Positions 51,101 to 57,531 of a DNA stretch of 64,000 bases are shown here, in pieces. Below the pieces are notes generated by a model. It saw nothing but the letters and a program-made list of their open reading frames with translations, was not told the DNA's origin and did no database searches. The stretch spans positions 1 to 64,000 of the forward strand of contig VXAY01005875.1 of assembly GCA_013399855.1 (NCBI GenBank), read 5' to 3'. Made by a program: the position numbers and the translations under genes. This DNA is from Oxyruncus cristatus. Lineage: Eukaryota; Chordata; Aves; Passeriformes; Cotingidae. Position 1 is the stretch's first letter; every line of letters starts with the position of its first letter.

Positions 51101-54100
51101 GCAGTCTTGGGCATGCTCTGCTATGTTTCTGAACAAGGGTTTTCCAGGTAGGCTTTGTGGTGATGACAGCCAGTAACTACTATATTTTACAACTGCTCTT
51201 TTAGTCAAGGGATTTTCTTTCTGCCAAAGCTGGAGTGTTGAGTGAGCTTCACAAATTTCATTTGATTCAGCCTGGGGAGCTCACATGCAGGTTCCAAGTA
51301 GCTCAGTAAGTCATGGAAGGCCATATGCTTCTCACTTCTAGGCTGCCACATTCTTCCCCCTCTTTTCTTCTTCCCTTTTTTTTTTTTTTTGTCTTTAAAT
51401 CATGGATAAAAAAATAACTCTCAGCCATAAGGATCAACTTGAAGGGAATCCTAAAGTCAGAAGAGGCTCCCAGTAGGTCTGCACCTCTTGGCTGGTGGCT
51501 GATTCCATGTCAAACAAGGGGCTCCCCCCAGAGGTTTGTAAATGTTTTTCTAGTCAGAACAAGAGAGAGCAAATGGTTGCCTGCGCTCATTTGGGGAGCA
51601 TTGAAGTTTCAGAAAGGCAAATGTTCTGCTTTAGATAACTCCCAACAATAAATAAACAACTCGCATTTAACTAGGCTCCTTGTATTTCCTTTACACGTTA
51701 TCTTACACTGTCACACACAAATGGCAGGAAAGTCACCCAAATAAACCTAACAGCACCATTTGCACTGTTTGAATTAAGGCTGTGTCAGTACTTCCACTAT
51801 AAGGCTCTTCTGTGGGTCTCTTGTGTAGCACAAAACGTGCACTGAGCTGAGACTTGGCAAGAAACAGCTTGTGCCAAAAGCAGCTGAAAATAAAGGGGAA
51901 AAGAGAAAGTAGCATTTTTACCAACTCGTCCAGCCCAGGAATCTGAAAAAGTAGGAGTCAGCTCTGTGCTTCAGCAGGAGGTGGTGTGCGTTGTCTGAGT
52001 TCGGGATGGCACATCAGCCAGAGCTCTCCCATTCCCAGCTGCTGTCGGTGTGTGTCCCAAACCACAGCTCTGTGCAGCTTTTGTCTGCAGACACCAAAAC
52101 TTCCCGAAGAGACCTTTTGTGGCGACAAAATTGGAAGTCTGTTCCAATGTTTTGCAGCTGTGGTATCCTCAAATGAGGCTGTAGTTGATTTATATATAAA
52201 CTCAGAAATTCAGTTCAGGTTTTTTGTTCAAGCCGCTTTCATTGTTTGACTTTCCCGTAATGTCTGCAAAGGTTTAAGGGAAAGGGGAAGGGAGGGATTC
52301 CTGGCTGCTCGCTGCAGGGACAGCACAGCCCGTGCTGTGGTGAGTGTGGTTGTTAGGACAGGCTTTTCCTGACCAGCTCTCTGGGTATCTCCCCAGGTTT
52401 CTCTCTGTCCTCTATGGAAGAAGAAGGGATTCGTCGGCTCTATGTGAATGGCGTCAAGGAGACAGGCCTGGCTTTCAAAAAAGGTAAAACACTTCCCAGA
52501 GTGGTTTTGTTACTGTTGGTTTAACCCTGGTTTAGACAATGAGCTTGCACGGATGGGAGCTTTACAAACACACCAAGGGTCCCCATCCAAAAGCAACTAG
52601 GGACTTTTGGGAAGAACCTTTGGTGTGGGATACAGGGCTGTCCTGCTCTTGGACAGCTCTGTGCTGCACAGTCAACCTCTCAGTTTGGAGCTGCTGTGTG
52701 TGTAGCAGAGTCAGTATGTCCCTTCCAGCCAGAAAGAGAAGCAGAGACCGTCTCAAGTGAGTCACTGCAGCATGAATACAGTAGAAGCATCACAGTGCTC
52801 CCAGTGGCTGGGATTGCTGCCTCTAGTTCTGCTTCCAGCCTTTGCAGTAAGCACGGTAGCCCTTGGACCAGAAGCCAGCAGGGATAACTAGGCTGCCAGC
52901 TCATCCCAGGGCAGAGCAGGATATGGTTTAACTGCATCTTATCCAAGCTGAGGCCAGCCCTGACACTGCCATGCCCTCACTGCTTTTCCCATTCATTGTC
53001 ATTCCTGATGTGCCAGTGCTGCTGCATGGGATGGGCTCCTCAGGGAGCTGGGCAGCTAAAAAGTAACCAGATTTTGAGGTAGACCATGGGCAGCATGAAG
53101 AGCGAGGAGACGCAGAGTCCTCAAAAACACCTTCGGGGTTTTCTTGGAGAGAGATTATATGGTCTTGCAGAGCTTATTCAGCAGTTGGCTGTTGCCAAAA
53201 GCTGTTCCAAAAGCTGGTCTGCTCCATCCCTTGGCCTTGTGCTGACTCTGGCACTCTGAGCCAGCCCAGCTCCCTGGCTTGATAGAAAACTTGCTGTGAC
53301 AGTTTTTGTGACCCCCCTGGCAGATGGAGCTGGTTTGTGTGGCAGGGAACGAGGGGCAGGAGTGGCACAGTGCAGGGACAGCAGAAATGGGGAAAGAAGA
53401 AGCAGTGGTCAGGGGATGGGGAGCAGCCTGGAGCTTCACCCAGCTGTGGCCTCTAACCCCAACTTCAGAAAACCACATAGGTGGTTCTGGAGGCTGCTAT
53501 GTGTGTTTGTTAAGCTTGACAAGACCATCTTTCTCTTTCCTGTCCCTCATCACCCTGGGTTGGCCCCGTACAATTCCCTGGCTAACAGGATGAATATCCT
53601 GCCAAAAGCCCTGAGCAGGGGCTGGGGGGGCTCTCTGCCAGGCTGCCAGAGTGAAATGGAACCCTGGGGGCTTCCTGTGGGGAGCAAAGCAAATGTGAGG
53701 GTGAGGGTGGAGGGGAGTTTCAGCAGGCCTTCCCTGTTCTGCTTTTAGTTACTGTTTGAAGAACAGTTTGAATGGATGTGTGAACACAGAGTGCCTCTTG
53801 TGGGGCTGGAGCGCTAAAACATCTGATGAAAACTCAGGATTATGTTGCTCTTCAGAATTGATCTGAAAAGCCACTTCTGTATGAACAGCACTTGGCAGGA
53901 GATGGTGACAAGATACCCCGAGTTCACAGAAAGCAAGGGGGGAAACTCTCCTGCCTCTCATGATTTACATGCATGTCTACATTTGACTGCACTTCCTACA
54001 GTGAGTCTCACCAGATGAGATACAGCATTTCATTCTCAATCTTTTCTCCAATTAGAAAACTCTACTTTCTCGTGGTAATTTTTACGATTTATCGTTTTGT

Positions 54101-55845
54101 TTCTTCTGTTGGTCTGTGTTAGCGAGACATTCTGTTGTTGGAATTTGAGGTCCTTGACTGTACTGAGACAGACATGATGCTTTATCCCAGATAATTCAAA
54201 ACAAGGTTTACAAAGGGTAAATGAAGCCCCAGCTACAATATTTATGGTTGCAGACCTATTAGTGTGCTACTATTGTACCACAGAATCACTAAGTAGAATA
54301 AATGAAATAATGTGAAATGCTTGACTTGCCTTGTTTGGTCCTTCTTTCAAATATGATTTTACAGTCCATTTACTTGGTAGCTATTCTATCTAGTTCACTC
54401 TATTCTCTGCGAAACCACACTCCACACTACAGTTTCTGGGCACAATTACACATATTTAGAAAGATCTCCATTTTTTTCCTAGAGAAGGCTGAAGCTCTTT
54501 AGCCTCCTCCCTTCCATGTTTTTCCATGAACGTGGGAAGGTACCGTGTTTCCTGGAGGATGCAGCTGAGCTCTGCTCACAGCACAGGCTCATCGAGTCTG
54601 GCCTTTCATCCAGGCTTTAAAGGTGGCAAGACTCATCCTTTGCATGGCTGCCCTGTCAGGACTGGGTGGCATGAGGGCACTCACCTTGGACCCTGTGAAT
54701 TCCATCTCTCATCCCTCTAAATGCCAGGATGGTGACCAGGATGATCCAATGTCTGGGGCTGTCAGCACTGGTGCACCCTGACTTGCTGCTGCCCGCCTGA
54801 CCCTGAAGTTTATTTGGGATTAAACCCTGGTGCAGCGTGGTTGGTCGGAGAGTGGGCCCAGGTGGCCGTGGGGAAGGTCAGGTTTCCCGTGTCCCCTCAG
54901 AGGGCTGCACGTTGTCCATCAGCATCGCTACCTTGCCCCTGGATGTGCAGGAGTCAGCTGTTTCCTCAGCAGATCCCCTTCTCCCTTGAGCGCTGCTGCT
55001 GCTATAAATAACTCCTGAAATCAGGCTGGAAAAAAGCCATGACTAACTTACCAAGAGCTCAGACTTGCCTTTTGAAGATCCGTGTGCTGGGATGGGATTC
55101 AAGAAGGGTCAGGGGGGACACCCTGGTAGGCCTGGAGGTGTGAAGTCCTACACCTTGGCAGAGCGGGACACGTTTCCCCTTCTCCTTAGTGTACAGGCAG
55201 GTGACCACTTCAAATAAAAGCTTATATAGAAAGTTAAAAGCAAGAATCAAGCCAGCCCACCCTCTCCAACCTTCCCCCATCCTGTGTGCAGCACATCACA
55301 AGTCTAACTGTTCTTCTGTATCTATTTATTTAGGAGTGATGTGATGTGTTGTGTAGGGGGGTGTGTGGCACAGCAGCTGATCCCTTGCAGAGTGAAGAAA
55401 AAGGGGATATCTTGTTGCTGGTGCACTGTGAGGGACTTCCTACAGGAGGGATCAGACAACAGATCTCACAGAAGTCCATCAAATTCCACTACGATTTGCA
55501 GTCATAAATTACTACTTTATGTCTAGACAGGCACTGACACTTCACACACACCCGGTTGAGCTCCTTGATGTATGTGGGGAGCATTGCCGTGCGAGTCTTA
55601 CCTGTTCCTCTCTGTCACAGGCCTGAAAGCTGGTGATGAAATAGTGGAGATCAACAAGAGAGCTGCTGAGGAGCTGGACTCGGCCCTGCTGAAGGACGCC
55701 CTGGTCCAGCCTGCGCTGTGTCTCACCGTGCGCACCCACCCCGACATAGAGGAAGGGCAGAAACTGCTGCAGCCGCCCCCACGTCGCCTGGAGAACCCAC
55801 CTGAGCTGGGTGACAGCACCCTGGTGTTTGCTGGGGGCAGCCAAG
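12571..55845 (+). CDS. TIAM1: TIAM1, partial coding sequence (first 12 coding exons; RAC guanine nucleotide exchange factor)
   Basis: Joining 12571-13542, 25945-26392, 28361-28533, 32120-32344, 33692-33877, 36478-36624, 38688-38762, 39757-39927, 45776-45880, 47855-47936, 52397-52483 and 55621-55845 gives an uninterrupted frame of 965 codons plus one base. Every intron starts GT and ends AG. The product matches, from memory, the N-terminal three fifths of vertebrate TIAM1 through the PDZ domain. TIAM1 is a cytoplasmic and membrane-associated exchange factor that loads RAC1 with GTP, controlling cell polarity, adhesion and migration. The domains seen here recruit it to membranes and partners (PH-CC-Ex: PAR3, CD44, ephrins; RBD: active Ras; PDZ: syndecan and CADM1 tails). 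The catalytic DH-PH unit and the stop codon are beyond the window, so the gene is cut by the window edge, not broken. No frameshift or premature stop is present. TIAM2 is a poorer match, especially in exon 1. Confidence 0.97.
14579..14602 (+). repeat. Poly(A) tract
   Basis: Sixteen A residues, one G, then seven A residues. No adjoining retroelement is recognised. Confidence 0.9.
16646..16848 (+). repeat. CR1 LINE 3' fragment
   Basis: Contains 'gagaagctgtggctgcccca', 'ggagcaacctggtctagtgg' and 'ccttttatggttctt', matching the CR1 3' end. It resembles the copy at 34878-35082 over its whole length, including the gagccctaat stretch at the 5' side. Confidence 0.9.
17388..17403 (+). repeat. Poly(A) tract
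   Basis: Sixteen consecutive A residues in intron 1. Confidence 0.9.
21250..21308 (+). repeat. Short CR1 LINE 3' end
   Basis: 'cagttggactcgatgatccc' followed by 'cttccaactcag' and 'attttatgattctg' is a severely truncated CR1 3' end, sense on the + strand. Confidence 0.8.
22835..23392 (+). repeat. CR1 LINE 3' fragment (long)
   Basis: About 560 bases including 'gtgtccagggaaggg', 'ggggggctcagcctgga', 'catcaggaggaatttcttct' and the terminal 'gattctgtgaaatgattctg'. It closely resembles the copy at 61060-61517. Reading frames across it on either strand are stop-poor only because of GC content. Confidence 0.93.
24529..24628 (-). repeat. CR1 LINE 3' fragment
   Basis: 'catagaatcacagaatggtt' and 'ggaagggaccttaaagc' are the reverse complement of the CR1 3' end. 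An internal 'cattccaaccccttcc' stretch is duplicated in tandem. Confidence 0.88.
25945..26392 (+). CDS. TIAM1: TIAM1 coding exon 2: end of N-terminal region and start of PHn domain, residues 325-474
   Basis: The acceptor is aaacag|GAC and the donor AAAG|GTACAG, so it ends in phase 1. The first residues, [18 protein letters not shown], include a DSGIEGA stretch resembling an SCF-betaTrCP phosphodegron; that role is inferred from family knowledge. A serine-rich segment follows, then [11 protein letters not shown] and a run of acidic and serine residues. From about residue 434 the N-terminal PH domain begins: [17 protein letters not shown], then [13 protein letters not shown], the typical first strands with basic residues for phosphoinositides. 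Like exon 1 this exon is CpG dense. The opposite strand holds a long open frame (25777-26964), which I treat as a shadow of this composition. Confidence 0.98.
26393..28360 (+). other. TIAM1: TIAM1 intron 2
   Basis: 1968 bases, from GTACAG to TTGCAG. I see no repeat I can name and no further coding content; a T-rich patch lies at 27666-27686 and another near 27721. Confidence 0.85.
28361..28533 (+). CDS. TIAM1: TIAM1 coding exon 3: core of PHn domain, residues 474-531
   Basis: The acceptor is cttgcag|GG and the donor CAG|GTGGGT; 173 bases, phase 1 in and phase 0 out. It completes the Gly codon begun by exon 2, then reads [20 protein letters not shown] and on to [14 protein letters not shown]. 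This is the central beta-sheet of the N-terminal PH domain, which is needed for plasma membrane targeting of TIAM1 and its paralogue. The sequence is almost unchanged from the mammalian protein as I remember it, the strongest conservation in the window along with exons 4 and 5. Confidence 0.98.
28958..29548 (-). repeat. CR1 LINE 3' fragment (long)
   Basis: Begins with 'ggattcacagaatggtttgg' and runs through 'ccttccactagcccaggttg', 'cttgtcctgtcactccaggc' and 'ctccagcagctccaggtcct'. It is the reverse complement of the CR1 copy at 43322-43893. Confidence 0.93.
31381..31497 (-). repeat. CR1 LINE 3' fragment
   Basis: 'tggtttgggttgaagggacc' and 'tagcccaggttgctccaagc' mark a CR1 3' end in reverse orientation, about 620 bases upstream of exon 4. 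Confidence 0.9.
32120..32344 (+). CDS. TIAM1: TIAM1 coding exon 4: PHn C-terminal helix and coiled coil, residues 532-606
   Basis: The acceptor is ctcctcag|ACC and the donor GATCAA|GTAATC, phase 0 on both sides, 75 codons. It starts [19 protein letters not shown], where the tryptophan marks the C-terminal helix of the PH fold. A lysine and glutamate rich helix follows ([20 protein letters not shown]), the coiled-coil part of the PH-CC-Ex module. This module is known to bind PAR3, CD44, ephrin-B and JIP2, placing RAC activation at junctions and polarity sites. Because exons 4 and 5 are both phase 0, skipping or circularising them would keep frame. Confidence 0.98.
32345..33691 (+). other. TIAM1: TIAM1 intron 4
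   Basis: 1347 bases with no repeat I recognise beyond a short run of CTG-like triplets near 33229-33246. The intron ends in a long pyrimidine-rich stretch before the exon 5 acceptor. Confidence 0.85.
33692..33877 (+). CDS. TIAM1: TIAM1 coding exon 5: Ex segment of PH-CC-Ex, residues 607-668
   Basis: The acceptor is catgcacag|ATC and the donor GCACTG|GTGAGT, phase 0 in and out, 62 codons. It reads [20 protein letters not shown] and continues through [20 protein letters not shown] to [14 protein letters not shown]. This segment is shared nearly word for word by TIAM1 and TIAM2 and packs on the PH domain and coiled coil, forming the positively charged surface used for partner binding. Only conservative differences from the mammalian sequence are visible (for example Tyr for Phe in LFRYRC). 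Confidence 0.98.
34878..35082 (+). repeat. CR1 LINE 3' fragment
   Basis: Contains 'gcaacctgggctagtgggag', 'aaggtcccttccaacccaaa' and 'gtggttctgtga', a sense-strand CR1 3' end about 1 kb downstream of exon 5. Confidence 0.92.
36084..36170 (+). repeat. A-rich low-complexity tract
   Basis: A run of 30 A residues at 36084-36113, then a CCAAACC-type section, then more A runs broken by single C and G bases. It could be an expanded poly(A) remnant, but no retroposed element is recognisable next to it. It lies about 300 bases before exon 6. Confidence 0.9.
36478..36624 (+). CDS. TIAM1: TIAM1 coding exon 6: basic linker between Ex and RBD, residues 669-717
   Basis: The acceptor is attgacag|GTG and the donor AATCAG|GTAAGG; 147 bases, phase 0 both sides. 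It encodes [20 protein letters not shown] and continues with [15 protein letters not shown] and [11 protein letters not shown]. The stretch is rich in Arg, Lys and Ser, has no hydrophobic core, and offers several basophilic kinase sites of the RRxS or RxxS kind, so it probably acts as a regulated flexible linker. That regulatory reading is inference; the identity as TIAM1 is clear from order and similarity. Confidence 0.97.
36625..38687 (+). other. TIAM1: TIAM1 intron 6
   Basis: 2063 bases of apparently unique intron sequence, including the 7-base assembly gap at 37324-37330. No exon or named repeat is visible. Confidence 0.85.
37324..37330. other. Assembly gap (7 N)
   Basis: Seven undetermined bases between a CCCCTCCCCTCT stretch and GGGAGAAAGG. 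The gap falls in intron 6, so it does not affect coding sequence; the flanking C-rich and G-rich bases probably made the site hard to read or assemble. Confidence 0.99.
38688..38762 (+). CDS. TIAM1: TIAM1 coding exon 7: short linker exon, residues 718-742
   Basis: A 75-base exon bounded by tccctcag|GTG and GGCAAG|GTAACC, phase 0 in and out. It encodes [20 protein letters not shown] followed by VPDGK. It lies between the basic linker and the Ras-binding domain. Its small size and symmetric phase make it a possible cassette exon; TIAM2 is much shorter at this point, but no skipping can be seen from genomic sequence. Confidence 0.96.
38763..39756 (+). other. TIAM1: TIAM1 intron 7
   Basis: 994 bases, the shortest intron in the window, without repeats I recognise. 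It ends with taatttag, a weaker pyrimidine tract than the other acceptors. Confidence 0.85.
39757..39927 (+). CDS. TIAM1: TIAM1 coding exon 8: first half of the Ras-binding domain, residues 743-799
   Basis: The acceptor is gtaatttag|AGG and the donor TGCAAG|GTAAAG, phase 0 both sides, 57 codons. After [18 protein letters not shown] it reads [20 protein letters not shown] and [15 protein letters not shown]. This is the ubiquitin-like beta-grasp Ras-binding domain through which TIAM1 binds GTP-bound Ras and links Ras to RAC activation. The start of the exon (VALSSVHQ) differs a little from mammals; the beta-grasp core is nearly unchanged. Confidence 0.97.
41832..41872 (+). repeat. Very short CR1 3' end
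   Basis: 'ggtccctttcaaccttaact' then 'cctgtgattctgtgata' fits the last 40 bases of CR1. It is short enough that the call is tentative. Confidence 0.6.
42091..42146 (+). repeat. 28-base tandem duplication
   Basis: Two adjacent copies of a 28-base unit, identical except for the last base. Each contains a T-rich pyrimidine tract followed by CCCCTCACAG, so the unit looks like a splice acceptor present twice. Confidence 0.95.
43322..43893 (+). repeat. CR1 LINE 3' fragment (long)
   Basis: Runs from CR1 sequence near 'ggtgagacccccctgcagag' through 'gagagtccagaggaggcacc' and 'tgaggtgctggccagagaag' to 'gattccctgattctatgaaa'. Sense on the + strand, in intron 8. Confidence 0.92.
45776..45880 (+). CDS. 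TIAM1: TIAM1 coding exon 9: second half of the Ras-binding domain, residues 800-834
   Basis: The acceptor is tgtcttgcag|ACC and the donor GAACTG|GTAATG; 105 bases, phase 0 both sides. It encodes [20 protein letters not shown] and then [15 protein letters not shown]. It completes most of the Ras-binding domain: the helix and strand with the HYLRLKF motif and the closing YVPKPEE turn. It follows intron 8, which at 5848 bases is the second longest in the coding part seen here. Confidence 0.97.
46286..46373 (+). repeat. T/G low-complexity tract
   Basis: Runs of T and G, including 11 consecutive G residues beginning near 46323 and (TTTG)n further on. Such tracts are prone to sequencing error, so the exact length is unreliable. 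Confidence 0.85.
46663..46690 (+). repeat. (AAC)n microsatellite
   Basis: About nine uninterrupted CAA units, in intron 9. Confidence 0.95.
47855..47936 (+). CDS. TIAM1: TIAM1 coding exon 10: RBD end and start of PDZ domain, residues 835-862
   Basis: The acceptor is ttctattcag|CTG after a long T tract, and the donor is TATG|GTGAGT; 82 bases, phase 0 in and phase 1 out. It encodes [20 protein letters not shown] and then DASSDIYG. The last strand of the Ras-binding domain is followed by the first strand of the PDZ domain. The terminal Tyr-Gly begins the carboxylate-binding loop, finished in the next exon as YGFSL, the TIAM1 variant of the usual GLGF loop. Confidence 0.97.
48350..48540 (+). repeat. 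Polypyrimidine minisatellite
   Basis: 191 bases made almost only of C and T with an A every few bases. The repeated theme is CCCCTCACTCCTTCCACC, with variant units of roughly 25 bases (CTTTTCCACCCCCT, TCTTTCTACC). It lies in intron 10, about 410 bases after exon 10. Confidence 0.9.
49504..49588 (-). repeat. CR1 LINE 3' fragment
   Basis: 'aatggtttgggttggaaggg' and 'aaagatcatctcgttccaac' identify a reverse-oriented CR1 3' end. Confidence 0.85.
50208..50230 (+). repeat. (CA)n microsatellite
   Basis: Eleven CA-type units with one TA interruption, in intron 10. Confidence 0.95.
50523..50956 (-). repeat. CR1 LINE 3' fragment
   Basis: Begins 'atcatagaatcacagactgg', continues with 'caccttccactattccaggt' and 'ccttgtcctgtcactccagg', and ends near 'cagcctttccccataggag'. 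Reverse-oriented CR1 in intron 10. Confidence 0.92.
51376..51390 (+). repeat. Poly(T) tract
   Basis: Fifteen consecutive T residues inside a longer pyrimidine-rich stretch from about 51353 in intron 10. Confidence 0.9.
52397..52483 (+). CDS. TIAM1: TIAM1 coding exon 11: PDZ domain middle, residues 862-891
   Basis: The acceptor is atctccccag|GT and the donor AAAAAAG|GTAAAA; 87 bases, phase 1 in and phase 1 out, so it can be skipped without a frame change. It completes the loop Gly and reads [20 protein letters not shown] and ETGLAFKK. The Phe and Leu of FSL line the pocket for the ligand C terminus. Family knowledge gives syndecan-1 and CADM1 tails as ligands. Confidence 0.97.
52484..55620 (+). 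other. TIAM1: TIAM1 intron 11
   Basis: 3137 bases with no repeat I can name and no additional coding content. Confidence 0.85.
55621..55845 (+). CDS. TIAM1: TIAM1 coding exon 12: PDZ end and following linker, residues 891-966
   Basis: The acceptor is tctgtcacag|GC and the proposed donor AGCCAAG|GTACTG; 225 bases, phase 1 in and phase 1 out. It encodes [20 protein letters not shown], the PDZ strand and helix, then [19 protein letters not shown]. The Leu-Lys pair at residues 914-915 and the later Leu correspond to the helix residues known to set ligand choice in TIAM1 (human Leu911, Lys912, Leu915). The following proline-rich linker differs more from mammals. If this donor were not used, the frame would meet a stop at 55905-55907. 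The next coding exon is outside the window, so the donor position is the least certain of the set. Confidence 0.93.
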
Positions 55846-56216
55846 GTACTGGGCTCAGTGTGGAAATCACCAGGAGGAGGATTCACATTTCCTACGTGCT
55901 GGTGTAGCCCCTTTGATCCCCGTGTGTAAATCCGTGGTGGGAGGGAGGGAAACTCACTCTGCGTGCACTGGGCAGATGATGCAGGGGGGCTCTGGAAGCT
56001 GTAAGGTGTCAGCAGTGGTACCAGTGAACAATGGCTGTGGTCATGGTCAGGTTGTGACACATCTGTCATCACCAAATGCACGTCACATCCTTTCTCTGTG
56101 CCCACAGAGAAGTAACTGCTCACTTCTGGGCAGCTCAGGAGTGCCTTTACCTCTGGATTTGCCCACAGGAAAACCCCTTGGCCATGGCAAGGGAAGGAAG
56201 AGGGGGTAGGCATTCT

Positions 56217-56456
56217 GGGTGCAGTTTTGGGCACCACAATGTGAGAAAGATCAAAAGCTATTGGAGCGTGTCCCAAGCAGCGACATGAGGATGGTGAAGG
56301 GTCTGGAGGGGCCACACGAGGAGCAGCTGAGGGCACTTGGAATGTTCAGCTGGAGAAGAGCCTGAGGTCAGAGCTCACTGGGATCTTCAGTTTCCTCCTG
56401 AGGGGCAGCTCCAATCTCTCCTCTTTGTGACCAGGGACAGGACCTGAGGGAAAGGC
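56217..56456 (+). repeat. CR1 LINE fragment, possibly the 5' part of a split element
   Basis: 'gcagttttgggcaccacaat', 'agctgagggcacttggaatg' and 'gagaagagcctgaggtcaga' belong to a CR1 region upstream of the usual 3' end. It stops after 'gacaggacctgagggaaagg', where the same region resumes at 57250. Confidence 0.8.
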
Positions 56457-57249
56457 TGGATAAAAGAAATGGTTGAGGAAGAGCAGGACTGCCTCCATAC
56501 TGGTTGTTAGCCATGAGCATGGTGTTGGGAATTGCACATGAGTATCAGTGTTGGGAATTGCACTGGGATAACTGGAAAGCTCCTGCACCATGTCTCCTCG
56601 AACCTGCCTGCTTAGTCAAGTCTTACTTGCCCACCTTCTAAATGTCCCCCTGTACCTGAAAACAGAAGAAGACACTGGTCACACCTCCTTGCTTCAGTTT
56701 TTATGGAATAATGTAAAATGAGGAAAAAATTAATGGAATGGCCAAATGAAGTTGTTTCTAGCTAATCAAAACTGTTCTGAGCTGAGGTAAATTCTGACTT
56801 TCAGCCAAAACTAAATGGCATCTGGATATGTCAAAATACTTGTGTTTCCCCTTCCCCCCGCCAAGCCAAAGTTTTCGTAAATGTCAAAATAATTGTCTTG
56901 ACAACTATGAAACTTTCTGGAATAAAAAGCTGGAGCAGGCATGGTGCTGGTGATGCACTTCACTGGTGTTAAGTCAGCCTTCTCCCAGGACATGTCCAGT
57001 TGCTGCAGTCACCTGGTGTAGGGTCTTCTGGGATGAGTCCACGTGCAAACTGGAGCTAACCCCGGATGCTGTGAGGGCATTAACATGACGCTGAGCCCGA
57101 GTGAAGGACCCACAGGAAAAGACAATTTACTTGGGCTCAGGACCAAGCTGAGTCATCTGCAGGCAAAGGCTCAGGGAGGTACAGCCTGCTGCAACATTTC
57201 AGGATGCTGCTCTGGTTTTCCTTAAAAACCTGTCTGAATCCTGTTATTT

Positions 57250-57531
57250 GACAGGACAAGAGGAAATGGCCTCAAGCCACACTAGGGGAGGTTCAGTTTG
57301 ATGTCAGGAGGAATTTCTTCGTGGAAGGGATGGTCAAGCATTGGAAGGGGCTGCCCAGGGAGGTGGTGGAGTCCCCATCCCTGGAGGTGTTCAGGGAACG
57401 ACTGGCCATGGCACTCAGTGCTCTGGGCTGGGGGACACGGTGGGCATCAGTCAGAGGTTGGATTCAAGGATCTCAGAGGTTTTTTTTTCAAAAACCTAAA
57501 TGATTCTGGGATTCTGTAATATTTCCTGAAA
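57250..57531 (+). repeat. CR1 LINE 3' fragment, possibly the 3' part of a split element
   Basis: Starts 'gacaggacaagaggaaatgg', continues through 'gtcaggaggaatttcttcgt' and 'aggtggtggagtccccatcc', and ends 'gattctgggattctgtaat'. It takes up CR1 where the fragment at 56217-56456 leaves off. Confidence 0.88.

Larger units (their letters stand above)
47937..52396 (+). other. TIAM1: TIAM1 intron 10
   Basis: 4460 bases. It contains a polypyrimidine minisatellite at 48350-48540, minus-strand CR1 pieces at 49504-49588 and 50523-50956, a (CA)n tract at 50208-50230 and a T tract at 51376-51390. Confidence 0.85.

Noticed and set aside
55542..56336. 264-residue minus-strand open frame
   Set aside because: Antisense to exon 12 and adjoining CR1; no domain recognised.
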